From the NCBI GenBank assembly GCA_934691935.1, contig CAKUTH010000002.1, positions 1 to 64,000 on the forward strand: a DNA stretch of 64,000 nt, given 5' to 3'. This DNA comes from an uncultured Candidatus Melainabacteria bacterium. GTDB lineage: Bacteria > Cyanobacteriota > Vampirovibrionia > Gastranaerophilales > Gastranaerophilaceae. Within the stretch, counting starts at the first letter, position 1. Each line of letters begins with the position of its first letter. Below, one piece after another: positions 46,288-53,890 of this stretch. The translations under genes and the position numbers were made by a program. A model generated the notes under the pieces. It worked only from the letters and a program-made list of their open reading frames with translations. It was not told the DNA's origin and ran no database searches.

Positions 46288-46614
46288 CTACATGCCCATA
46301 AACATATTTTGCATACCGTTTCTGATTCCTTGTTGAAGCATCATATTAGAGCTATCGTAATTTTGTGGGAATTGACCGTATGTCATTGGAGTTTTTGGAT
46401 TATTTGAAGGATTAATATCGCCCATATCGTGAACAGATTTTTTCTTCATATACTCAGCTCTCGGGTCACTTGTTGAGTTTAAATGCGGATACATTGGTTT
46501 CATATTGGACTTGTTGTTATAGCCTGAAAACGAACTTTGAGGAGTCATATTAACCTCATCAGCCATTACTGGTAACATAATCAATAAACCAAGAATAAAA
46601 ATTAATTTTTTCAT
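46288..46614 (-). CDS. Small exported Met/Asn-rich protein
   Basis: 108 residues: signal peptide MKKLIFILGLLIMLPVMA, mature part rich in Asn, Ser and Met and ending in MQNMFMGM. No Cys. GGAGAAATGT precedes ATG. The Met-rich tail could bind metal such as copper, which is speculation. Confidence 0.65.
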   Translation of the reverse strand: MKKLIFILGLLIMLPVMADEVNMTPQSSFSGYNNKSNMKPMYPHLNSTSDPRAEYMKKKSVHDMGDINPSNNPKTPMTYGQFPQNYDSSNMMLQQGIRNGMQNMFMGM

Positions 46615-46672
46615 ACATTTCTCCTTCGGCTATATTATATCAGAAAATTGCTTTTTCTGCTATAATGTTTTT

Positions 46673-48283
46673 ATGGATTTAGGTTTGGAAATTAAAGGTT
46701 CAAAATTGGTTATAAAATGGCAGGACGTAAATGCAGACTGCTATAGAGTTTTTTTGAAAAACGACGGCAATTTTATTGAATGCGCAAATGTTGTTGGCGA
46801 AACCAAAATAAGGCTTTCTCTTGTTCCGTTTGGCGACGGAGAATGCTTTGTTGTCGCGATAAAAGACGGGTTGATTATTGATAAAACCTCAATTCACAAA
46901 TTCAAATTTGATGCAATTGATATAGTAAATAGATTTGATAACGAAAATGAAATAAAATTTTTCTATAGCAAATTTGAAAACGCACAAGGTTATAGATTGT
47001 ACAAAAACGAAGATGAGCAAGGGTTTGGGGGATGTAAAAATTCAGGTTCAGAAACTATTTCTATTGAAAAAACCCCAAAAACAGAATACAAAATTAAACC
47101 ATATATAAAAGATGAAAACGGCAGAACTTTTTTAGCATCTTCTCAATGTTTCAAACCCGAAAACAATGAATTTTTATCGGTTTCTGTATACAAATCTTTC
47201 AATTACAATCTGTTTTTATCTTGGAATTACGACGGATATGCAGACGGATTTGAGGTCTACAGCGAAAATTCTCAAGTTCCGATTTTCGAAACTTATGACG
47301 GCTTAAGGCACTACGTCGAACTTTTTGACTTTAAAGGCACTACAAAATTTATTGTAAAAGCATTTATAAATACTCCAAACGGCAAATTAACCATTGCAAC
47401 CTCAAAACCTGCAGGATTGAGTATTAGAAAGTTTGAAAAACCAGAAGTATCGCTTATTATCCCAGCCTATAACGCAAAAGACTATATCTCAAGAAGTATT
47501 GACAGTGCGCTTGCATCAGACTTTGCAAACCTTGAAATTATTATCGTTAACGACGGAAGCACAGATGATACTCAAAAAGTTATTGATTGGTATGCAAAAA
47601 ACTATGGAAATGTTGTTTCAATCCAAAAAGAAAACGGCGGTGTTGCAGATACCAGAAATGTCGGTATAGAATCCGCAAAGGGTGAATATATCGCGTTTAT
47701 GGACAATGATGATTTGATTAGACCTAATATGATAAGCTCACTTTATTCAAGTATCACCAAAAACAATTGCGATGTTGCCATTGCACCTTTATACAGAATT
47801 ACAAACAACGGGTACAGCATACATTGCGATTTACCGTTTATGGAGGATATTCCACACGATATAGACAAATACCTAGAAATTATGTACACCCCAGGGTATT
47901 ATAATTGCGCGATTTGGAACAAATTATACAGAGCCTCTATGGTGAAGGCTCATCCGCTTGGCAAACTCAAATACGAAGATGTTTCTTGGACGCCTTGTAT
48001 CCTGTCTTATGCAGAAAAATTTTGTTTCTTAAAAACTCCGTTTTATGAATGGGATAGAAAAACTCGCCCTGAAACGTTTGGTGATGTTTTGGCAAAACAA
48101 TCTGAGGACGACTTATTTGAACACAGAAAACAAGCAATGTTATTCTTTATAAAAAACGGAAATCCACAAAAAATAGAGTTTTTGAAAAAAATTGCAAAAC
48201 GCAGACTTGAACGCTACGCCAAAAATTCAAGTAATCCTGCATACAGAAAATTGATGGAGAAAATTGATGACGGAAAATACTAA
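46673..48283 (+). CDS. Family 2 glycosyltransferase with N-terminal FN3-like repeats
   Basis: 536 residues. The first about 250 contain three FN3-like units (KWQDVNADCYRVFLKNDG; FYSKFENAQGYRLYKNEDE; LSWNYDGYADGFEVYSENS). The GT-A domain begins at VSLIIPAYNAKDYISRSIDS, with VNDGSTDDTQKV and MDNDDLIRP (DxD). It likely extends a surface glycan. FN3 modules on a cytoplasmic GT2 enzyme are unusual. No ribosome site; TATAAT ends 6 bases before ATG. Confidence 0.85.
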   Translation: MDLGLEIKGSKLVIKWQDVNADCYRVFLKNDGNFIECANVVGETKIRLSLVPFGDGECFVVAIKDGLIIDKTSIHKFKFDAIDIVNRFDNENEIKFFYSKFENAQGYRLYKNEDEQGFGGCKNSGSETISIEKTPKTEYKIKPYIKDENGRTFLASSQCFKPENNEFLSVSVYKSFNYNLFLSWNYDGYADGFEVYSENSQVPIFETYDGLRHYVELFDFKGTTKFIVKAFINTPNGKLTIATSKPAGLSIRKFEKPEVSLIIPAYNAKDYISRSIDSALASDFANLEIIIVNDGSTDDTQKVIDWYAKNYGNVVSIQKENGGVADTRNVGIESAKGEYIAFMDNDDLIRPNMISSLYSSITKNNCDVAIAPLYRITNNGYSIHCDLPFMEDIPHDIDKYLEIMYTPGYYNCAIWNKLYRASMVKAHPLGKLKYEDVSWTPCILSYAEKFCFLKTPFYEWDRKTRPETFGDVLAKQSEDDLFEHRKQAMLFFIKNGNPQKIEFLKKIAKRRLERYAKNSSNPAYRKLMEKIDDGKY

Positions 48284-48863
48284 TATCAGCAACTATATAT
48301 TTTATCTATCTTATTTAAACAGAAAACTATGCAGATTTTTTAAACAGCAATCACCGTACATTCATTGTAAAAAAGGTTGCGCAAAATGTTGCAAAAACGG
48401 AACTTTTTTGATGTCAAAGATTGAATTTGATTATCTAATGGTGGGATTTTTGCAATTGCCTGTTGATACTCAGCAAAAAATTAAAGCAAAAATAAAAAGA
48501 ATTAAAGAAACAAAATCACAAAGTGACAAAAATTTCGTACACGACTGTCCGTTTTTGATAAACAACGAATGCTCCGTATATAATTTCCGTTCAATACTTT
48601 GCAGAAGTTTTGGTCTTATGTCAATAAACAACGACGGTGGAGCAACAAAAATTCCGTTTTGCGCTTACGAGGGTCTGAATTATTCAAATGTAATTGATAC
48701 AAAAACACAAACAATTTCTCAGGAAAAATTTGACAAATTAGACATAGCAGAAGAACCGCTTGCCTACAATATTAGCTATCCGTTTTTGACAAGCAAAGAA
48801 ATTGAGAAAAATTTTGAAATCAATTTTGGCGACAAAAAACCGCTAATAGATTGGTTTAAATAA
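48267..48863 (+). CDS. YkgJ-family cysteine-cluster protein
   Basis: 198 residues from MTENTNISNYIFYLS, overlapping the glycosyltransferase end by 17 bases. HCKKGCAKCCKNG plus HDCPFL and ECSVYNFRSILCRSFG form the CxxxCxxCC...C...C pattern of the YkgJ/UPF0153 family, thought to bind zinc or an Fe-S cluster. Its last 44 coding bases are part of a direct repeat whose other copy lies 1.08 kb downstream. Confidence 0.82.
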   Translation: MTENTNISNYIFYLSYLNRKLCRFFKQQSPYIHCKKGCAKCCKNGTFLMSKIEFDYLMVGFLQLPVDTQQKIKAKIKRIKETKSQSDKNFVHDCPFLINNECSVYNFRSILCRSFGLMSINNDGGATKIPFCAYEGLNYSNVIDTKTQTISQEKFDKLDIAEEPLAYNISYPFLTSKEIEKNFEINFGDKKPLIDWFK

Positions 48864-48865
48864 TT
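48819..48865. repeat. 47-bp direct repeat, left copy
   Basis: Matches 49904-49950 at 46 of 47 positions (A/G difference at the codon before the stop). It contains the end of the YkgJ gene (GDKKPLIDWFK and stop). Confidence 0.95.
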
Positions 48866-49080
48866 TACACAGATTTTGTCAGTTCATTAATGTCAACATC
48901 TAATGCCTTAGCAATATCAATAACTTTTAATATTGTAGGATTTTGACGTGCTGTTTCAATAAAACTTATTGTCATTCTTGATGTTTCGACAATTTCTGCA
49001 AGCTGTTCTTGCGAAAGTCCTTTTTTCATCCTTGCGAATTTAATATTTAATCCCAAATTTTTTAAACGATTATTATCCAT
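48865..49080 (-). CDS. Small XRE-family helix-turn-helix regulator
   Basis: 71 residues, essentially one HTH_3 domain: IKFARMKKGLSQEQLAEIVE, TSRMTISFIETARQNPTI, then KVIDIAKALDVDINEL. Divergent from the adjacent pilin gene, with about 118 bases of shared promoter region, so it may regulate it. No Shine-Dalgarno; TAGAAT ends exactly 6 bases before ATG. Its stop touches the direct-repeat boundary. Confidence 0.9.
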   Translation of the reverse strand: MDNNRLKNLGLNIKFARMKKGLSQEQLAEIVETSRMTISFIETARQNPTILKVIDIAKALDVDINELTKSV

Positions 49081-49198
49081 GTTATTATTCTATAAACTTG
49101 ACTTTGATATAGCTATAAGATATAATAAAATTAAGATAAATATATTAAACGAAAGCATAAGATATTAGTATTATAAGGAAGGTTAAATAATTATAGTT

Positions 49199-49897
49199 AT
49201 GAATTTGTTTTGTAATAAGAATTTTGCATTTACATTGGCGGAAGTTTTAATCACTCTTGGGATAATTGGAGTTGTAGCTGCCATAACATTACCTACAGTT
49301 GTTCAAAATTATCAGAAACAAGCGACTGTAGCAAAGTTAAAAAAGGCTTATACAACAATAAATCAGGCTATTTTGTTGTCAATTGCAGAAAATGGAGATT
49401 ATGCCGACTGGGACAAACCAACAGAAATTGGAGATGAAAAATATTTTGAAAAATATTGGCTTCCATATTTGAAGGGAATAACTATTTGCTCAGATAAAAA
49501 TCGATGTGGCTATGGTAGGAGTGGAGTTGCACCTTCAACTTTTACTCAAATGAATGGAACATTAGGCGGCAACGGAGTTATAAATACATTGAATATATCT
49601 GCAATCTACGGTGGAAGGGTTAGTACTCTATTACCAGATGGAAGTTTTGTTATTTTTTTCAATTCATTTGATAACAGAATTCAGGTTTCTTGGATTTTGA
49701 TTGATATAAATGGGGGCAAAAAACCGAACACCTACGGAAAAGACGTATTTTTATTTGATAGAAATGCAAAAGGCGCGATTGTTCCGCGCTGTCAAAATTT
49801 GTCAGCAACTGTAATAAACCGTGACTGTTCAAAAACTGGTTCTGGAGAATGCTGTGCCCAAAAAATTATAAGCGAAGGCTGGAAGATGAATTATTAG
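49199..49897 (+). CDS. Pilin-like protein with normal short presequence
   Basis: 232 residues. MNLFCNKNFA|FTLAEVLITL is a standard prepilin signal, with a 10-residue leader, followed by the hydrophobic helix and a Cys-containing globular part (CSDKNRCGYG; DCSKTGSGECC). No poly-G run, unlike the other three pilin-like genes here. AAGGAAGG about 20 bases upstream is rather far from ATG. With the XRE gene it is bracketed by a 47-bp direct repeat. Confidence 0.85.
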   Translation: MNLFCNKNFAFTLAEVLITLGIIGVVAAITLPTVVQNYQKQATVAKLKKAYTTINQAILLSIAENGDYADWDKPTEIGDEKYFEKYWLPYLKGITICSDKNRCGYGRSGVAPSTFTQMNGTLGGNGVINTLNISAIYGGRVSTLLPDGSFVIFFNSFDNRIQVSWILIDINGGKKPNTYGKDVFLFDRNAKGAIVPRCQNLSATVINRDCSKTGSGECCAQKIISEGWKMNY

Positions 49898-49903
49898 TTT
49901 TTT

Positions 49904-49950
49904 ATCAATTTTGGCGACAAAAAACCGCTAATAGATTGGTTTGAATAATT
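49904..49950. repeat. 47-bp direct repeat, right copy
   Basis: A copy of the end of the YkgJ gene placed after the pilin stop. Here, unlike at the left copy, the following AGCGGTTTT completes a terminator hairpin. Confidence 0.95.
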
Positions 49951-49959
49951 AGCGGTTTT
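49921..49959 (+). terminator. Terminator formed by the right direct-repeat copy
   Basis: AAAACCGCTAAT / ATTAGCGGTTTT stem, 15-base loop. The 5' arm is inside the repeat and the 3' arm outside it. Confidence 0.85.
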
Positions 49960-49983
49960 GTTGTTATATTTTATTTTTATATA

Positions 49984-50511
49984 TTACGCATCTACACCAA
50001 ATTTTGACATTAAATCATTAGTTTTTGCGTTAATTTCAGCTATTCTAGCAGCTTTCAAAGCTTCTTCTTCCGCTTCTTTTGCTGAATTTTTTTCAAGTAA
50101 TCTTACGGCTGCGACAAATTTATCAAGAATATTAACTTTATTAAAATTTCCTTTTTCTGTTTCAAAATCTGCACATGAACTTGAAATTAACATTCTTGCA
50201 GGTTTATCTTTTTCTGCAGTACTTGCATAAGTTGATTTCAATAGAAAACTACCATTATCATACCTTTCTACACTAAAATCTTTTTTAAAAGAACCATGTT
50301 TGAGCCAAACACTCGTTTGAGAAGGTTCAGCGATATAGCCATCTTTTGTTAATTTCAAATCCCAAAATTTGTAATCTTTCATTTCTTCGCCAATTTTGCC
50401 TAATTTATTCAATGTTTCTGCTGATTGTTTTTTTAGAAATTCTTCACTACCTTTTGTGATTTTCAAAGCCATACCGAAATTTTGAGTTGATGGGTTGTTG
50501 TTTACTTGCAT
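49984..50511 (-). CDS. Unknown protein with N-terminal QNFGMAL motif
   Basis: 175 residues. A short Asn/Ser/Thr-rich start with PSTQNFGMALKI, a mixed middle (WLKHGSFKKDFSVERYDNGS), and a Glu/Ala-rich helical end. No signal peptide of usual type. I have the impression that 'xNFG' N-termini recur in proteins of this bacterial group, but cannot verify it here. Confidence 0.6.
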   Translation of the reverse strand: MQVNNNPSTQNFGMALKITKGSEEFLKKQSAETLNKLGKIGEEMKDYKFWDLKLTKDGYIAEPSQTSVWLKHGSFKKDFSVERYDNGSFLLKSTYASTAEKDKPARMLISSSCADFETEKGNFNKVNILDKFVAAVRLLEKNSAKEAEEEALKAARIAEINAKTNDLMSKFGVDA

Positions 50512-50634
50512 AATATTTCCTTTCGTTTTGTAAAATTGATGTATTTTGAAATTTATAAAACTAGTAAAAATAAATTTTGCTAATTTCTTATAATATGTTA
50601 AGAAAACTAAAAATATTTATACTATAATACCAAT

Positions 50635-51591
50635 ATGGCAGTTTACTTTTTTTATGGCGAAGAAGATTTTGATATAGAAAATGAAATCAAGAAGCTCAAA
50701 AATGGACTTGATAAAAATTTTCTTGAAATGAGTTTTAAAACTTATGACAATCCTAAATTCCCAGATTTGATTTCTATTCTGCGCACACAACCTATGATGT
50801 TTGGCAAAATGCTCATTGTCATTGACTGTCTTGACTATTTTTCAAAAACTTTTGATGACAAAGAGATGAAAGAAATTGAAAAAGCTATTGAAGATAACAA
50901 CGAAAATCTCGATATCGTTTTTGTTGCCCAACTTCCTCGTGGCGAAAATAAAAAACTTGACAGTCGTAAAAAATTATTTAAACTTTTGGCAAAACAAAAT
51001 GCAAAAGAATGTGCGGTTATTCCTACATACAAAACTGCAGATTTGGAAAGCAGAATAACAAAAATCGCGAAATCAAAAGACGTTAAACTTGACAAGGATG
51101 CAATGACCGCAATAATTTCGCAAATCGGGAATAATTTACGTCAAATTAACTCTGAGCTAGAAAAGCTAAAACTTTTCGCTTATCCAAAAGACATAGTTAC
51201 AGCCTCAATGGTTCGCGAAATTTGTATTTCAAACGAAGATTTGTTTGCGTTTTCGGATTTTCTTATGGAAAACCAAAAAGACAAGGCTCTCTTGGAATAC
51301 CGCAAGCTCCTTGACACCCGCTATCCGCTTGAAATTTTATCTACCCTGCAAACAATGCTGAGGCGCTGGATAATTCTCAAGGCAAAAGGGAAATCAGCCA
51401 GTCCGATGGAACTTTCGCGACTTACAGGAATGCATGAATACGTTGTAAAATTAAATTTGCAAAAACTCAAAAATACAAATCTTAAAAGTCTGGTTAAACT
51501 AAAACAAAATTTGACGAATGCAGAATATAAAATTAAAGCAGGATTGGCGTTGGATGTAGAAAAAGAAGTTGAAAACGCACTTTTTAGGTAG
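50635..51591 (+). CDS. holA: DNA polymerase III subunit delta
   Basis: 318 residues of the clamp-loader AAA+ fold: YFFYGEEDFDIENEI at the start (no functional P-loop, as in delta), FVAQLPRGENKKLDSRK, and IGNNLRQINSELEKLKLFAY. It opens the beta clamp. Six bases before the delta' gene. TATAAT ends exactly 6 bases before ATG and there is no Shine-Dalgarno, so the message is probably leaderless. Confidence 0.88.
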   Translation: MAVYFFYGEEDFDIENEIKKLKNGLDKNFLEMSFKTYDNPKFPDLISILRTQPMMFGKMLIVIDCLDYFSKTFDDKEMKEIEKAIEDNNENLDIVFVAQLPRGENKKLDSRKKLFKLLAKQNAKECAVIPTYKTADLESRITKIAKSKDVKLDKDAMTAIISQIGNNLRQINSELEKLKLFAYPKDIVTASMVREICISNEDLFAFSDFLMENQKDKALLEYRKLLDTRYPLEILSTLQTMLRRWIILKAKGKSASPMELSRLTGMHEYVVKLNLQKLKNTNLKSLVKLKQNLTNAEYKIKAGLALDVEKEVENALFR

Positions 51592-51596
51592 GAAAA

Positions 51597-52448
51597 ATGG
51601 AAGTTACAGAAAAATATCCTTTTTTAACTAAATATTTTACAAGCGGTGTCAATAACAACCGAATTGCACATTGTATTTTGTTCTACGGTTCTGATATTGA
51701 AGCCCAATATGATTTGGCACTTGAAATCGCACGAATGCTTAATTGTACTGGAGATCATTCCCAAACTTGCCAATGCTTGAATTGTCGTTGGATTAGAGAG
51801 AACAAACATCCAGCCGTATTAACAATCTCAAAAGTTGACAACAAACCCTCTGACGACAATTCCAAAACAGTTATTTCAATTGATCAAGCCAGAATGATTA
51901 AAAATGATTTACTTGTATCTTCGGAATACCACAGGGTATTAATTTTTTGCGATAGGGACAAAGACGGAAATGTCGCAGGCTTAAATCAACAAAATTTTCA
52001 AGCAGATTCTGCAAATGCACTGCTCAAAACATTTGAAGAACCACCTGAAAATACGACCTTTTTCTTTTTAACTAAAGATAAATCAGATATGATTACAACA
52101 GTTGTTTCTCGTGCGCAATGCTTTTACGTTCCGTCAATGAAAAATGAAGATAAAGATTTTTCGCTCGTAAAAGACGCAATGGACGGTTACCTTGAACTAG
52201 AACGAAATGAAGTTTTAGATTTTAATGACAAAATTCTAGAACTTGTAAAAACTTACGATGCTGAACAAATTTTTATACAAATGCAAAATTACATAGCTTC
52301 ATTGTTACAGGCAAATATTGAAAATATGAGCTTGAAAGTAAAATTAATTGCAGATTTGAAAGCTATTGAAAAAGCTAAACAAGAAAATAAGTTAAACATG
52401 AACATACAAACAATCATTGAAACACTAAGTTTTAACATGATTTTATAA
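51597..52448 (+). CDS. holB: DNA polymerase III subunit delta'
   Basis: 283 residues. RIAHCILFYGSDIEAQYDL has lost the Walker A Lys, as in delta'; a zinc-ribbon-like CQCLNCRWI and the SANALLKTFEEPPENTTFFF segment with VVSRAQCF (SRC-like motif) identify a clamp-loader subunit. Shorter than E. coli HolB (334), mainly at the C-terminus. Co-transcribed with holA. Confidence 0.9.
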   Translation: MEVTEKYPFLTKYFTSGVNNNRIAHCILFYGSDIEAQYDLALEIARMLNCTGDHSQTCQCLNCRWIRENKHPAVLTISKVDNKPSDDNSKTVISIDQARMIKNDLLVSSEYHRVLIFCDRDKDGNVAGLNQQNFQADSANALLKTFEEPPENTTFFFLTKDKSDMITTVVSRAQCFYVPSMKNEDKDFSLVKDAMDGYLELERNEVLDFNDKILELVKTYDAEQIFIQMQNYIASLLQANIENMSLKVKLIADLKAIEKAKQENKLNMNIQTIIETLSFNMIL

Positions 52449-52453
52449 TAGGG

Positions 52454-52481
52454 TTGAAAAGTTTAAAAAATATGTTATAAT
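52454..52481 (+). promoter_or_regulatory. Promoter of the putative antitoxin RNA
   Basis: TTGAAA (52454-52459), 16-base spacer, TATAAT (52476-52481). It points into the toxin gene from its 3' side and drives no plausible protein. Confidence 0.75.
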
Positions 52482-52487
52482 GTATAC

Positions 52488-52640
52488 ATAGGGAAATGGC
52501 TCAAAGAGCCAGTACTCTTTTAAGCCATTCTTAGCTCCCTATTTTGTGAATAAAAGTGCTATGGTAATCGCTAAAATAAGCCATAGCGCTTTTTCTGTAA
52601 TACAGAATATCACATTTCATCACCACCTTTCTGCTCATAG
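52488..52640 (+). ncRNA. Putative antisense (type I antitoxin) RNA
   Basis: Expected to start near 52488 and run antisense to the small hydrophobic ORF at 52539-52613. Its first about 55 bases can fold (AGGGA...TCCCT around TGGCTC-aaa-GAGCCA), a structure that on the other strand would end the toxin message. The 3' end is not defined by a clear terminator; the stated end is a guess. Confidence 0.5.
52539..52613 (-). CDS. Putative 24-residue holin-like type I toxin (TxpA/Hol-Tox-like)
   Basis: GTG start at 52613 with AAAGGTGG 9 bases upstream. The peptide is a single membrane helix with charged ends: TEKALWLILAITIALLFTK follows a 5-residue start. This fits Hol_Tox peptides (TEALxLMIxFxxxxxxLL...K). 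It has its own promoter (52693-52721), an 80-base leader, a hairpin after the stop, and an opposing promoter on the other strand, as in TxpA/RatA-type loci. A second frame from ATG 52617 gives a polar 29-residue peptide and is less likely. Confidence 0.6.
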   Translation of the reverse strand: MIFCITEKALWLILAITIALLFTK

Positions 52641-52692
52641 TCTGCTTAACTCGTCTGTGACAGCGGTGGCAAACGGGAGTTTACCCATGTTC

Positions 52693-52721
52693 ATACTAAT
52701 ACAAAAACATAAATCGTGCAA
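52693..52721 (-). promoter_or_regulatory. Promoter of the putative toxin
   Basis: On the minus strand TTGCAC (52716-52721), 17-base spacer, TAGTAT (52693-52698). It sits just after the stop of the M29 aminopeptidase gene. Confidence 0.6.
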
Positions 52722-52726
52722 TATTA

Positions 52727-53845
52727 TTAAATCACAAACTTTCCGTTTTCATAAATAAGTTTTCCGTCGGCAAAGATTTGACCGCCTTTTTTGCCCTCTT
52801 GTTCTTTCATGTTTTTAATCATATCCCAATGAAGTCCAGATACATTTTTACCGCCTGTTTCAGGATAAGACGCACCGACAGCCATATGGATTGAACCACC
52901 AATTTTTTCGTCAAAAAGAATATTACCAGTAATTTCTTGGATTTCATCATTTGTTCCAATCGCAATTTCACCGATACCTTTTGAACCTTCATCCATATTA
53001 AACATTGCTTCCAAATAATCTTTTCCTGTATCCGCCTCAAATTTTACAATTTTGCCGTTCTCAATCCATAAATGCACGCCAGTTGCACTATTTCCACGGT
53101 AATTTTGCGGAAAATCGAAATAAATTTCACCGTTAATATCATCCTCTACAGGCGATGTAAAAACTTCACCGTCAGGATAATTATTCACCCCAGAACAACT
53201 AATCCACTTCCTACCTTCAACACCAAAAGTAATATCAGTTTTTTCACCTACAATACGAATTTTTTTAACACCGTTCAAATAATTTGCCCATTTGGTTTGT
53301 TTTTCATCAAGTTCTCTCAATTTCGCAACAGGATTATCCAAGTCAAGGTAACAAGATTTAAACAAAAATTCTGCATACTCATCAAAAGACATTTTTGCCT
53401 CTTGCGCCAAAGCGTGCGTTGGAACATCTGCAACAACCCAAGTAGCCTCACCCTTTGCAGTTCTGTCCATAAGTGTTTTTGACAAATTCTGAGAAGCCTT
53501 TGAACGTTTTGCAAGTTTGGTCAAATCAGCACGCGCCATATTTTTTGTGTTCATCGGTGCGCCAATTGAAATAAACTTGTTAACTGTTTCATATTCAAGT
53601 TTTATCATTGGATCAATATAATCCAATTGTTCATCATCAGCATATTTAATAAATATATCAGAGAAATCTTCAAAAGAAGTACGTAAAATCGGATGTGCAC
53701 CTTTTTGAATTACGCGCTTGTAAACCGCTTTTACCAAGTCTTTCGCATAAATACTTGTGGCTCTGATTTGTACCAAATCACCTTTTTGTACATCGGTTGA
53801 ATAATCAACCAAAACTTCTGCATATTTATCCCAAATTGTTTTCAT
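52727..53845 (-). CDS. M29-family aminopeptidase (AmpS/PepS-like)
   Basis: 372 residues. WDKYAEVLVDYSTDVQKGD is the family start; metal-binding and active-site segments include FTSPVEDDINGEIYFD, KFEADTGKDYLEAMFNMDEG, GEIAIGTND and SIHMAVGASYPETGGKN. These dinuclear metallo-exopeptidases release N-terminal residues in the cytoplasm. GGAGGTAGTT precedes ATG. Confidence 0.92.
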   Translation of the reverse strand: MKTIWDKYAEVLVDYSTDVQKGDLVQIRATSIYAKDLVKAVYKRVIQKGAHPILRTSFEDFSDIFIKYADDEQLDYIDPMIKLEYETVNKFISIGAPMNTKNMARADLTKLAKRSKASQNLSKTLMDRTAKGEATWVVADVPTHALAQEAKMSFDEYAEFLFKSCYLDLDNPVAKLRELDEKQTKWANYLNGVKKIRIVGEKTDITFGVEGRKWISCSGVNNYPDGEVFTSPVEDDINGEIYFDFPQNYRGNSATGVHLWIENGKIVKFEADTGKDYLEAMFNMDEGSKGIGEIAIGTNDEIQEITGNILFDEKIGGSIHMAVGASYPETGGKNVSGLHWDMIKNMKEQEGKKGGQIFADGKLIYENGKFVI

Positions 53846-53890
53846 ATAACTACCTCCTGTTTTTTAATATTCTAACAGAAAATAATAAAA

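Noticed and set aside
52546..52758. 70-residue plus-strand ORF opposite the putative toxin
   Set aside because: It starts at GTG without a ribosome site, is of odd composition, and overlaps the toxin and its promoter; best explained as a shadow in the antisense RNA.
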